The notes beneath the pieces are model-generated. The model worked only from the letters and a program-made list of their open reading frames with translations. It was not told where the DNA came from and did no database searches. A program made the translations under genes and the position numbers. From Pelargonium nanum (Eukaryota; Streptophyta; Magnoliopsida; Geraniales; Geraniaceae), in assembly GCA_036897485.1 (NCBI GenBank), contig JAYMTF010000264.1, forward strand, positions 1 to 41,731: DNA of 41,731 nt. The letters are read 5' to 3'. Positions 23,701 through 36,345 of this stretch are shown piece by piece. Each line of letters opens with the position of its first letter. The first letter of the stretch is position 1.

Positions 23701-25078
23701 AATCTATAAATAAGAGAGGTAAACTAACCATATTTGCTTAATCACCACATAACACATTCATCGGTACGTTATTTTTGTAATAAAATATATGTAAACGATT
23801 AGTAATTTTATTTACAAAATTATTTTTTTCATGCGGACAAATTTGTGGTTTTGCCTAAATAGCAATTCCAAATCTTAATTGGTTCAGTAGAGAATTCGAG
23901 TTTTTTATGTTATCGTTAATATGTAGTTTATTTAACATGTGTTAATAATTTTTTTGTTTTATTTTTATTCTTCTCTTTTTTTAGAATATAAACATATATT
24001 TTATGCAAAAATCAAGATTTATTTTTGTAGAAAAATTCATCATGAAGTGGATCAAGACGCTTAATGCATGCCCTATGTGCCCTTTTAGGTTCTAAAAATT
24101 GTAAAGAACTGCACTGTAAGTTAACATATGTATGTAGGCATTTGTTGTTGAATAAATCATCGCATATCCGCCAACATATGTAAGTTAACATATGTAAGTG
24201 GTCCATGAGTTACTCAAAATGGTTTTTACAATACTTATCAGTGTTTAATTAATGGGTGTTTAAGAAGAATAGCAACAAATGAGGCTACATCAACGTATTA
24301 ATTTTAAAATGTCAATCAGATTTTGCTGTAGATCTTGGATGCTCCTGTACCATTAACTGCATGCTTAATCTTGCCTTTGATGGTGGATTTACTAATTAAT
24401 TATCATAATTAGTAGAATATAATATTAGAATTTTGGGACCCATCACTGAAAAAATTGATACAAATTAAATCAATAATTTAAATAAGAGGTTGGCATTGGC
24501 AGGCAATATATATCCATCGTTATCAGCGTGCCTTTGTTACTCCCATTAATTGGATTATATATAGGAATAGGAGGAGCTTATCTTTGTTTTAGTAATTTAA
24601 TTAGTGAATACGTACGTATTAGTTTATAGATTAATTATCAAAATCCTAATGCTGCTTTCGTCATTACTTTTTAGTAAAAGATTTTGGTGCATCAGACACA
24701 TTCTGGGCGGCTCTCCACTATTATTTCTCTATTATTTAATTGTAATATTAGCATGAATATTCATTAATGTCGTGCAGGATCGATGCAAATTAAACTAAAT
24801 AGTTCACATGCACTAAATAAATAAGGACTTAATTTGAAAACAATGAACATACTGTACACAAAAGTAAAACAAGGTCAAAGTAGAAGTAGAGAGGAGTGTC
24901 TCTTTGGATAGGGTTTCATACAGTTACGACTGCTTTTAACTTACAAAACGACAGTATCTTGAGTTTTTAGATGACAAATTGTGTTCTCTTTTGCTCAGAC
25001 AATAAACTCTTTTATAGCAAATTAAGATGTTAGAATTTGTAGAGCAGATATAATTATTAGCGAGTATCAAACACACAG

Positions 25079-25264
25079 GATAACTCAAGGATAGTGGCGC
25101 AGTTGGCAACACAGGCTGCGTGAGTAGGAAGTGCGTTTGCGTTCAATCCCTGCTCAACACACCAATAGGAAGAGGGATGAGATTTAACTGTGACTTACTC
25201 TTAAAGGTGTCAATCACGAGTTTACAGCCCGGCTTAGGAATCCATTGGTACAGACCGAAAAAAA
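25079..25264 (+). mobile_element. tRNA-derived SINE, copy 1
   Basis: The head has a perfect pol III A box, TGGCGCAGTTG (consensus TRGYNNARNNG), and a B box, GTTCAATCC (consensus GWTCRANNC), about 40 bp apart. The body ends in CAGACCG followed by an A-run. AGGATAA occurs at 25077-25083 and again at 25268-25274, a possible 7-bp target-site duplication. It does not fold as a tRNA. A diverged copy in the opposite orientation lies at 34960-35200 and shares the head, the CAACACACC block and the AAAGGTGTCAA block. Confidence 0.75.
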
Positions 25265-25541
25265 GAGAGGATAAGATATAGGAATACCACCGATCAACTT
25301 ACAATAATTAATATCAATAGCCTCAATGGGGCTGGGCTCACTTTGGAAGTTGGGCCTATTGTATCAAAACATATGACTAACTCAGCCCAAATTAAATCTG
25401 GGTCAAAATGCAAAGATAATGTATGCATATAAAATTTCTTTTTCCCTTTCTCTTGGTCAAAACTCAAAACTCAAAACTAAAAAGTAAAAAGGAGCCAATG
25501 CCTAAAGTGGCTCCCCTTCTAAGTATAGAATTGAATTGTGG

Positions 25542-28500
25542 TTACATAAGAATGAGCTCAGAGAGATCATCCATTGGAATTTCAAGGCCAATGGAATCAT
25601 GGTCTTGCAAGCCATCTTCATCAAAGTTCAACCAAGAAGTAAGATCCTGCGGTCCGCCCAGTCCTACTTCTATGGGATCTAACTCATGCAACTGCATGTT
25701 ACCAAAATCCGCCTCCTCCTTGTTCAGAGGCGGTGCTGGTGGCCTCGCTTCTCTGCCTGCTTCTTTAAACCTGCCTTCGCCTTGGCATCCATTTCCTGAA
25801 GCGGGCAGATGACTGTTCTTCGGCTTTGGTTTTGACTTTGCTTTTGTTTTCCGCTCACCCTTAAAACTGTCCAAGGATGTCCTATCTCTCTCACTTCTTT
25901 TTCCCTTCACCCCACCAATAACATTACAATCAAGGGCTGGTGTTAGCCTTGACGAAGCACTGCCAACAACATCATCGATCAGCACTTCCCTCTTCTTCCC
26001 CTTCTTCAAAACGGGTTGATATTTCAAGAAATCCTCTTCTGATAAGCAGACGGCACCTTCCCGAGCATCTGAAGAACCTCTGTCAACATTATCTCTATGG
26101 GAACCATATCCTTTTAAGGTACTGGAAACAGCCCCTGCAACAATAAATGGGAACACGACCAGCATTTATTCAATATTAGCGCACCATTTAGATGTCAACT
26201 ATATACTTATAGTAAAGGAAATTCAGTCCGCCATTCAGTCCCCAAATTATCATAATGGACCGATTCAGTCCCTGAACTACAAAGGTTACTAATTTGGTCG
26301 GACTTTCTCTAAATTGGTTTTTTTTGGCACCTCCAAACAAGCACACGTGGATTTAAGCAGACATACCTGATCCTCTGGCTTCATCTTGATGGTTAGAAGC
26401 TTCATTATATGTATTACTAGCAGTCCCCGAGCCGACACCATCAACAGATTTTGCATCATTGTTTGAAGGAGATGCAGAGAAGATGACATCTCGCAGTGCA
26501 GGCTCGCCAAAACAGCTACTGCCAGTATTTTCAAATTTCCGGCATCTGGCGAGACTGCGCTTCACAAAAGCCAATGCAACTTGTCTTGAAACCTTACGGG
26601 CTGCACTTTTTGAAGCATTACTCCCACGGCAAGCCTGCATAAAGTGATAATTGTAAAATTCATATATATTATGATTGATAGGAACCCTGATTCCTATTAA
26701 TCTAATTCAAGCAATCATCATATTCAAATATAATAATGAAAGATAAATTACTGTACCTTAGCCACATATACAATTATTTCCAAGATCTTAGACAAGCAAA
26801 TTTTATTTGTATTGGAGAGCAATGATGCTTTAACAGTTTGACATATTCAGTCCAAAGAAAGCACATGTACAACATACTGAAACAGTTTCTCTTGGTAAAA
26901 AAATAAAAGTACCTCTTTCATTTTTATTTGTGAATCTCCAAGTGCACTATTTAAGTACTATTAACAAACAAAAGTGCCAAGGACTACAAAAGACTCTGTA
27001 TCAATAGACAATTATAAACACCATACTTCATATGTTACCAGTTTCAATTTGACGCCTTTGAAGTTACCCTAGGGGTCTAGAGGGAGACATTTGGGTACAC
27101 TGTCTTTCCCTTTCTTTTGTAGAGACGCTATCTCTCTGACACAAACTTGTGACCTCAAAAGTTAAATATTGACAAGAACTTTCTGGTATCTTCAATTTTA
27201 AGTTAGCCACACTGGTTCTTTATGAAACAATTGGTCCCAAAACATATTATAAATGAAAATAATATGAAAACATTTTTTTGGAAATGAGACGGGCTACATC
27301 CATTTGAAATCAAGTTTTGAAAAATATGAAGATGGAACAACTTGTATGCAACATAGTTCTAGATCAGGATGTGATAATAATAGTGAACCACATCTTAAAG
27401 GTCTCAAAAATTTAATTAACACCAACAGAGCCCAGGTGAAGGACTGAAGCAATTACCAATCTTTTCCGGTAAGCCATTTCAATAAGTTGATCCATTGCAA
27501 CCTGTTCCATGTTCCTGCAATTTGAGGACACAATTATAATACAAACGAGTCAGAGTTTAACAACATTATCAGGCAAAAACATTGTAAGTCCTACCGTTTT
27601 TCCTCATCCCTCTTAGTCTGAATAGCTGTATGGATTTTGCCCAGTTTCTTCTTCTTTCTTCCAATCTATCAGTCAATCATCAAAATCATAAAACAGTAAG
27701 ATAATCAATCATATGGAACCTCAAGGTAATATTTTAGCATTCAAGTAAAGCAGAACAAACAGCATTGAATGGAAAGAAAGATCACACAAGTAAAAGTGTA
27801 GAGAGATTTAATTCATGTTTGAATATCTGGAGAACTACCTGTTGGTACAGCCCTTCTTTAAGTTCCAAGATATCCTGATTAATCACTTCCTCCTCTGCTA
27901 GATCAGGCTGAAGAAAAGCAAAATAACAAAGTAGTAAATAAACATAAACAATTATATGAGTATTACACAAGCCATGAAATTGACAAGGAAGGCTAAATAT
28001 AGGATAAATATGTGAAAGAACAGCGTACCAATGTCTCTGGATACAAGCCAATACTTTGTAGCTCCAGCAGAAGTCTGTCATCCAGACACATCAGCTGATA
28101 TTGAGAATCAGATGAGGATAAGCCCGAAACATTTAACTCCCCAGGCTGCACCCGATTAGGAACATTCTGACTTATTTCACTGATAGGTCCCACATCTGAA
28201 TGCGAAAAATCATCTCCCAGCCACTTTTCATTACTATGCAAAGAATTGGGTGTGCTTGAGCACCTAAATGGGTTAGATACAACACTCTTATCACATGAAA
28301 ATCTTTCTAACAAACAGTTTTTCTGAGACTGGTAGTTTACTCTCGATTCAACTTCATATTCCATTCGGTCCCTTTCTTTGGGTTCACTATCAACATGATT
28401 ACAGGAACCACAATGAGAGTCATCACTCACATACTGAAGAGCCATACTCTTCCCATCATTATAATGGTAAAACTCTTCATTTTCATCTTCTTCAATCAAA

Positions 28501-31500
28501 GCAGAAAGAACTCTTTGATACAACGGAGTAACCTTGTCTAACTTTCCCTGGTCAGATCTTCCAGACAAAGCATCAGTATTAATTGATTCTAGATTTGACT
28601 GGCTTTCTTGCCTTTTGCCAGAACAAATAGGAACTTCTTTATGCACAACATCCTGGAGAATATGGAAAAATTTCACAGTTAATTGATATTTCTCTGGCAA
28701 AGTTTGGTTGAACTTCTCTTATCATCCGTATTGTTTGACAGTTTCACTTGAGGTTTAACTAAGTTTTTTAGTAACAAATAATAGTAATAGTGTAATACAA
28801 TTCACTAAAATGGAGAAAAACAGAAATTGATAAATTATGCAGCCAGACTGTTACCAAAACTTTATATTCATTGCCAAACACTGCAGATAGACCCCCATCA
28901 AGCTCCTCTGCGAAACTTAGCTGTACCAAAATCAAAATGGAGTATAAGCCTCTGACGCAAAAATGTTCATGAATCATTAACATTATCTATATATCCTACT
29001 TTCTACCTGTTGCTTCAGGTAGGATGTGTCTTCTGAACTGACAGACGCGAAAATAGGTTCCATTTTCTTCCAAAATGGACCAGAACAGGCGAGATCTGCA
29101 GGAAAAAGTTTGAACTTTAAAACTTAAAACACAATTTGTAAAATACAAAACAGGCTGTCCCTTCAAGAGAAATGTTAAAGGAAAAGGTCAAGATGCATAC
29201 TGCTAGCATTACGTGCAGAATTGGCAGCCGCATATAATTCCTCATGATCATCATCAGATTCACCTGGATGTTTACATGTCAATACATATTAAACAATATT
29301 ACTGATGAAAGACTTATAGCAGTAGTAATTTCCATGAATTTTTATTATATTTTAGATGAGTGATATCTTAATGTGTATAATATGAATATAAGAATATAAT
29401 TAAGTTCATTTTTTTAAAATAATAAAAATAATAAAAAAAAACAAGGAAGGAGGTGCAAATTCGTCACATAACAATCTTTGGTGGTTTCTTTTGTTAATAC
29501 CTGTGTAATCTGAAGAACCAACATTCAGCATCGGTCCAACTCGGGTAACAGCTTTGCGATCTTTCAGCTTCTTTGATGGAGGACGGCCAGATTTACTGAA
29601 GTGATTAAAAGGAGATGATTTAATAATGAAGATTCCGTCATAAGACTCACAACAAATACACCATTAATATTCTAATCTTTGTAATAAGAAAAGTTCAAAC
29701 ACCTTTTACTCTTGTCAGAACTAGGCCTGATGCTTTGGAGTGGCTTTGTTGTAGGTAGATTCTCTAACTTTTCCCTCCCTAGAGGAATGCCAGGCCTTGT
29801 CAAGGATGAACACCTTCCACTTCTTCCTTGTCTCCGCACACCATCTCCAATATCATTGGTAGGTACTTTGATTTTCCTTGCAGGCTGCGCAAAAGTTCCA
29901 ATTTTCTGAGCAGCAACCTCACCCTCATGAGTTTCTTTTCCTTTCAATCTATCTTCCCCAGCTCCTGACTCTTCACTCTCAGATAACCTAACTGGAGATG
30001 ACACATTTACAAGTTTCCGTTTGAAATTTGGGAGATTATTATCAACACTGCTAACAAGAAGTGATGCATTAGTCTCAATGGATGAAGTTCTAGCGCTGAA
30101 ATCAGATGCTGCAATGCCTGCTGATGAAATCTGAGTTTCAACATGGTTTGAGACAGGAGATATTAGATTTGATCTCCTCATCCGTGAGTTGTTATGTGGC
30201 CTCTGACGAACCCACTGGGCCATAGGATGTGAAGAAGAACCAGTAGGTATCGAAATCTTCGGGTTGTTTGCCTCACCTGATGCTTGTACTTTGTTTATGA
30301 TTGTAGGTTCTTCCCATCCTTGGGCTCCAGATGAGATTTCAAGGTTCGGAGATGAATCCAATGCCATGACTGAACCAGTTCGTGGTGCCCTACAAATCTT
30401 TGCTTTTATCACAGTACTTGGATTTCTTACAGGGTTATCCTCCCGAATGTTTGACCTGATTAGAAGAGTGAGAGTAAATCAACAACCTCATCAAATCCAA
30501 AAGCACAATTAAAAAGATAAACCATTGGAACATGTAATCTGACAACACAATTAAACAGACGACTTGATGGTTTCCGATTTCTAAGTTTTATGGACTCCAC
30601 AACACAGCCAGAGTATATCAGAATGACAAGATGAAAGAGTTAACACATACTTATTACTTCCTCTTGCAACAACCCTCGGATCTACCACAGTTGTACGATC
30701 CCTTGCAAGGGAGTCACTTTCGGGCGAGTTCCTGAAAACTGTACTTGCATTTGAACTAGAAGGCTCAAAGGAATCTTCCAACTTGTTGATTCCACCAACT
30801 CCTGAAGATTTCAATCTGATATACACAAACAGGCAAAAATAATAAAAAATTGTTTTTTAAATCATATTGGATTGAATAGATTTTAAATTGTAGCAATCTC
30901 GAAACCAATAAAAAAATTACAAAAATAATCTTGCACATAATGAAACTCGGTGAACTAATAAAGAATACTTGAGAAAAGGAAATAGCAAACCATTCTATCA
31001 CGAAATCAAGTAACCAGAAGAAAACAATCTAGGATATGAAACTATTCCAACTAGATATATCGTAAAAGATCTAAATACTGTGTTCGGGGTTGAGGGAAAA
31101 AGAGGGGAAGGGTTTTAAAAGGCAAGTTAACGAAAGGAATGGTTGGATTCCTTTCCTCGTTGGGGATTATAATAACGGAAATGAAGATGAGAGTATAAGG
31201 TTACAAATTTACTATTAACTACTACAAAGAATATGGTCACAAAAATACAGTTATAATGGGAAGGACGCGGCAAATTTAAAACCTTTCCTTTCTCTTCTGG
31301 ATCACCAATTTAGAGGGGTTTATAATTTGTCTATGGAGGGTTGCCGGAAACCCTCAAAACCTTAACTTTAAAAGAAAACTAATGGAGAGAATCGAGAGAT
31401 ATCCCTTTTCCTTTCCTTCCTTTCCCCTAAAGCATATATCGCAAAGCATCACATACCAAACCTTTAACCTGATAGCTACATGAAGTTACCTGAAGCCTTG

Positions 31501-33240
31501 GGCATCACAAGACCGCAACTTAGAATCAACAATCATCTTAGGGTGTGTAGTCCGTTTTACTTCTCGTTCAGCATTTAATACTCTATTACCTACTGATCCA
31601 ACAGAGCGTTTCTTTTTTATCTTCTTATCCCATCCTTCGCCACCAGTAGGCAGTCTGCGAATCTTCTCTTCTGGCCGAACAGAAACCCCTCCACCAGCAT
31701 GGAGCATATCTTCATCTTTCTCCATGACCATCTGCTGCCTTGAGATTGTACTGGGCCTAACATCTGCCTGGCAGATTTAAAAGTAACAAAATTGCATCAG
31801 AATGAAAGGAAAACCTAACAATTATCGCAAGTGTGGAATAGGATGTAGGGAAGAGGGGGAAGAGAATCCCACTATGTTAAATCTTGCTCAGAGTTTGGAT
31901 TATAGTAGGAAGGGACAATAAGAATTTCCAATAATGACAAAAGGTAAAATAACAGTTAATATTTGAATGCCTGGTTATCAAAATCAGTAGAAAACTCCTC
32001 CTAACATTCTTTGTTTATGAGAATACCACTATTTTGTACTACAAGATAATCCTTGAAATCCATTGATTTTGCACAACTGTCATTTACGTGAAAACTAAGG
32101 ACTTAGGACAAACTGAATGAAAAATATATCTGTCCGAGTTTGAAATTCCAAGCAGATAATGGAGGCTGAAAAGGTAAAAATATAGGTCAAATTTTGACAT
32201 GAACATTCACATACTAACCCGACCATCCAACGCTAACGTACGAGCACGCTTGTTCAGACCAACACTCTTGGCCCTCTCGTCAAATCTCTGAGTAATGTCA
32301 CGGGCATTTCTATGTATCTGGCTTCCCATCTTTGTTAACTTTGTTCCACCTGTCCTGTCACTTATGAAATGGTCACTCCGTTGTCGCTTCTTTGAGATCA
32401 GGGTGTCCTTGTATTTATCCAATTTAAATATATTTTCATGCAGCAACTTGACTCGGTCCCTGGTAGAAAAGTTAACATGCATACAACTAAAACCAAATTA
32501 GCATCGTCCTATAAGAGCTTCAGTAAAAGATCAGATAGCAATGACCTTGATTACAGAATCTAAAACAAAACATAAACAGAGTATGTGGTACATAATGGTT
32601 CTCAAAATTAAAAGCAACAGATCCTAGTGGTAGAACAAGAAAAGTTCACGCATGAAGAACACATTCAACGATTCATGTAATCACTATACTAATATATTAA
32701 GAATGATAGTTTATATCTTGTTGGGCAAGAAACAAAAGCAATGCTATATATCAAAGCTGATGTTGACTCATGGGACTGTTGCCTATTTCATAATATTCAA
32801 ATCAAAACCAACACAGTCCATTTATGATAAGTCCTTGCCATGTCAAACATGATGCATGATTATGACACTGTAAATGCATACCAAACACATTTTACAGTAA
32901 ATATAAACCATGTCACAAACTATCACATGTACGATAGGCAGCTTAGCTGCAAAAGAAAAAATGAAATTTACCTGGCCATATTTGAAGAGCCTTGTACACT
33001 TTCTTTTAAGTGCTTGAGTTCCTCCGTTGCAACTGGTGGGGAAGGCTTTGTAGCTTTAACAGAATGATCCTCCCATGTGCTTCCAAAAGGTACTCCCAGA
33101 GCTCTTCTCAGCTCTCCAGAGCGTGTATATTTCTGATTCCCTAATGTAATTGGCTCCAGTGGCAGACATTGGGTCAATGGTGGCATCTCCAATGGCATCA
33201 CAGTATTCCCACGGGTTGAATTACCCCCAGAACCCAACAT
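25542..33240 (-). CDS. ADA3: ADA3-like SAGA histone acetyltransferase adaptor (plant type)
   Basis: Fifteen exons (32972-33240, 32219-32459, 31490-31767, 30651-30815, 29703-30455, 29501-29595, 29201-29263, 29007-29095, 28855-28920, 28029-28652, 27839-27907, 27595-27665, 27457-27514, 26367-26634, 25542-26134) join in frame to 1233 aa with canonical borders. Residues of about 869-947 match the Ada3 family pattern: DRLLLELQSIGLYPE, then EEEVINQDILELKEGLYQQ, then a Lys-rich helix, ending IEMAYRKRL. Ada3 bridges Gcn5 and Ada2 in the SAGA acetyltransferase module in the nucleus. The long N-terminus is basic and Ser-rich, with RPPSKKLKDRK near 610 and CSGPFWKKME near 625. A tail of about 285 residues follows the domain, with TKAKSKPKPK, and ends in an acidic stretch. 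Size and layout fit the long Arabidopsis proteins assigned to ADA3 from memory. The family call rests on the short domain, so homology should be tested. A non-coding first exon probably ends at 34259. Confidence 0.72.
26224..26330. repeat. Fragment resembling the 2334-2771 repeat
   Basis: Words such as TTCAGTCCCTGAACT and AATTTGGTCGGACTTT, in an intron of the ADA3-like gene, resemble the GGTCCCTGAACTTT and CAATTTGGTCC units of the inverted-repeat element. This looks like a short, diverged relative of the same repeat type. Confidence 0.45.
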
Positions 33241-34258
33241 TATGTTCTCAATACCCTAACCAAAGGTTCCCAGCTTGTCCAAACTAGCCCCAACTAGTTC
33301 ACTCTTGCCAAAAATCAGCTTAACCGTCCAACTTACCTGTCATCATGCAATAGGCAGGGAAAATGGTAAGCTTCCTCTAACTGTTCAACTAAATGTGTCA
33401 TTGGAAACAAAGTCTAGTAAGAACTCGGGTTGCTGGATGAGAAAAATAAAGAAAATAAAACGATTAAGGGGATTATTGAGTACTAGTTAAATTTGAGGGA
33501 AAACACTCGACCTAATTAATCATAATACAGTAATTTTCTTCAGCTAATTTACTAAAGCTCCCAGTTTCTATTAGCAGCCCCACCTTTCATCCCAATAAAC
33601 AAAGCAGGGAGAAACGATTTCCTCAGAAACCAACCTCAATGTCACTCATCAATCCAGGCATCAAGACGCAATCTTCCAGCAGACATAAATCATACTAATG
33701 AGCAGAAGTTTCTATTCTCCAGTGTCCTAGATAATTAGAGCTCCAAGAATCCAAAATTGATTATCTCCTATTTTTCTACATTTTCATAGATCCTATGTAA
33801 ACTAATACTATAATTGCAAACTTAAACTAAACTTGAACAAATAATTAAATGTCAATAAAGAACCATAGATGAGCATAAAGCAAAAACCTCACGTCTCTAG
33901 TTTCCCACCAATCAATCAACCCTAACATGTACAGGCAGCACAGCCGATAAAACAGTAAAGATGAAATCCCCACTTTCTATTTCCAAACACATCCACCACG
34001 AAGTAAACACAAAAAACAAAAACAAAAACATAGAGTTGAACATTTACCATCCAATTTCATTTTCCCGGAAACCAAACAGAGGTGAATTGGAGGAAAACAA
34101 TTACTTTATGCAGCATGAAACAAAGAATGATTGGCGAAGCTGGAGTAGCTCCGAAAACCCTAGGAGTGGCGCGAATTGTGAAATTTGGGATAAATTGAGG
34201 TGAAATTGAAGTGGGATTGTGTAGAAGAAAGTGACAATTGAGAAGAGAAGAGGAAAGT

Positions 34259-34360
34259 ACCTGAGATCAATCAGATTAAGCGCAGATCATGAAGATCAAT
34301 GAACGTAATCGGACACAGAGATAGAGATGGAGATAGATATGGCTTCAAGGTTAAAGCGGG
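34259..34360 (-). other. Predicted non-coding first exon of the ADA3-like gene
   Basis: On the minus strand, TTGATCTCAG is followed by GTACTTTCC, a good splice donor after 34259. The TATA box lies about 20-30 bp beyond 34360. The acceptor before the coding exon could be TTTGGTTAG, ending about 20 nt upstream of the ATG at 33240. Another donor, GATGACAG before GTAAGT near 33337, suggests a second leader exon. This is prediction only. Confidence 0.4.
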
Positions 34361-34379
34361 AGAGGATTGCGTCGAAATT

Positions 34380-34388
34380 ATATATATA
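34380..34388 (-). promoter_or_regulatory. TATA box candidate of the ADA3-like gene
   Basis: TATATATA on the minus strand, followed by TCGACGCAATCC and the CT-rich leader of the predicted first exon. Spacing to a start near 34350 would be normal. Confidence 0.45.
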
Positions 34389-34959
34389 GAATACATTGAG
34401 ACCGTATAATACCAATTCGTATATTCGTAACATTATGCCATAAATCATACGGAGTATTTTCTTAAGAGAATACGGAGAATTATTCCAGTTTGAGCAATGT
34501 TATATGTCATAACTATTGTTTAAAAATATTTGTACAAAATTATGATAATTAAAAAGACATTATACATCAATTGTTTCATTAATGTTTAAAAAAATTTATT
34601 TCATTTATCACTTGACATAATCATAACGTCTCACGTGTATAATATATCTTAGAAAATACGCACGCTTTGTCAAAAATTTATTGAAGAGTGGAGGTATCAT
34701 ATATGTCGAGTTATTATTCATTGAAACATAATATTAAACTCAAAAACATAAAAGATACATATGTCACGTAGACTTTTATGTCACTTTGTACAAATTTTGG
34801 GGCATTAAACATTTTTCTTTTAATTTTGTCATAGTTTACGCAAAAACTTTTTATTTGTCAAAATATGCAGCTTTTTATATAACGATACAAACATAATTAA
34901 AAATAATCATCTTTAACAAAGAAATAAGAAAATAACTAACTAGTAGAGGATGACAAACA

Positions 34960-35200
34960 AGTGTGTTTTGTGTTTTTTTTATCAGTTTTACACCATATAT
35001 GGGGTTCCTGAGCGGGCCCGTACATTTGCGGTTGACACCTTTAAGCCGTTTTACCACAGTCTGACTAATCCTCATTCGAGGTTTGTTCACAGTTAAAACT
35101 TTCACCTCTCCTCATGGGTGTGTTGAGCGGAGATCGAACGCAAACGCTTTTTCCACTCACGCAATTTGTGTTGCCAATTGCGACACTACCCTTGGGTGTG
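34960..35200 (-). mobile_element. tRNA-derived SINE, copy 2 (diverged)
   Basis: Read on the minus strand it begins CAAGGGTAGTGTCGCAATTG, runs through GCGTTTGCGTTCGATCTCCG and CTCAACACACCC, and later carries TTAAAGGTGTCAACCGC. These blocks align in order with the SINE at 25079. The A box (TGTCGCAATTG) and B box (GTTCGATCT) each have one departure from consensus, so this copy is older or from another subfamily. Confidence 0.7.
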
Positions 35201-36281
35201 TGTTTTGTGTTTTATTAAATGAAAGAACGAGAAGGGGTGTCTGAACACCACCTCAACACTTCAGTTCGAGTGCTTCAATAGCTTAGAAGGCATCTTTGGT
35301 GATTTTAGAGACAAGTCGAGAAGAGTCCCTTCACATCAATAGAAAAAACCGCCAAAGAGAACCTTGTGATACATAAGTTCAACCTCTCCATGCTCCAGCT
35401 TGGGTTGGCCAACTCCAACATGAGTCGACCAGTCCGAACTCGTCAAGTTCAACTTAAACTCATTAACCCCGCTTTGCTTATCATGTTGTGAACCTAGAGG
35501 CAACGCAACGTCATCTTACCCTTCCAACCCGAGCTCGCTAAGCTCAGCCCAAACTCGCTCAGATGCATGTTCATCCAGTGATGATGCGACCTTATAATCC
35601 ATGTTACAGTCCAGTGACATGGCTAACCCATATTGCCCAAGTTTTGATCTTCAGGCGAATCCCACAACCTTTGGGACATGGTGTGTCGCAGCCCTGGATG
35701 CCATGTCGTAGCCACGTGACATGGTCAGTCTACATCTTCATACTAAGTTCCCACAAGTCCGCACATCCCCATTATATTTAGTATCCACAAGAGGCTACAA
35801 GTCTTCGAAGAGATCTTCGCACTTCTCATCCATACTTATTCTCCACAAGATAATATACAAGGTCATATGGAGAGGTTCACACCTCTTCTCTACACTACTC
35901 AAAAGAACTACGAGGTGTGACAATGAGAGCTCTACAATTACCATTTATACTTAAGACTCCACAATAGACCTCCAATATATAATTTCAACAACTACGAATA
36001 AAAATTGATGTAAAGTTTGTAATAGGATGGATAATTATCAAAATAGTTATTGTATTGTACAAAATGCAAAAGCCGGTCCACATTTTTTCTTCATCAAATA
36101 TAGGGACCAAGCATCTCATTCTCAGGTTTAACAAGCACAGTAGAAAAACGAAACAAATTAAAACAACTTCGAAAGTAGATATTGTTATGGAACATTATTG
36201 TATACACCTAGCTAGCTACAAACAGTACTAAAATGGCAAATTATAGGGACATGAAACACTCGCACATTAAACTCTGTCTTG

Positions 36282-36318
36282 TTATTATTATTATTATTAT
36301 TATTGTTACTATTATTAT
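36282..36318. repeat. (TTA)n microsatellite
   Basis: About seven uninterrupted TTA units and further interrupted ones lie immediately after the stop codon of the group A bZIP gene, likely inside its 3' untranslated region or just downstream. Confidence 0.85.
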
Positions 36319-36345
36319 ATCTAATATATGATATGTCTTCATTAT

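Larger units (their letters stand above)
22072..25541. other. Intergenic region between the TGA9-type and ADA3-like genes
   Basis: The two genes converge here. The region contains their 3' ends, a very AT-rich block (22.9-24.0 kb) with a 19-20 nt poly-A run near 23,480, a Helitron-like 5' end at 23139, the palindrome AATACGTACGTATT at 24607-24620 and a SINE at 25079-25264. No gene is recognisable. Confidence 0.6.
34389..36345. other. Intergenic region with SINE and other repeats
   Basis: From 34,390 to 34,960 it is AT-rich without features. SINE copy 2 follows. From about 35,220 to 35,990 the base composition is more even, with words such as CAACTCCAACATGAGTCGACC, open frames of up to 77 codons and no recognisable protein; it may be part of a retroelement. 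A (TTA)n microsatellite lies at 36282-36318. Confidence 0.5.

Noticed and set aside
25090-25165. Possible tRNA gene from A and B boxes
   Set aside because: The sequence between and around the boxes does not fold as a cloverleaf and is followed by a SINE body and A-run.
25423-25812. 129-codon plus-strand frame
   Set aside because: Antisense shadow of the last exon of the ADA3-like gene.
35220-35990. Possible LTR retrotransposon fragment
   Set aside because: Composition differs from the flanks, but I found no paired LTRs, primer-binding site or protein domains, so I left it as unassigned repeat-like DNA.
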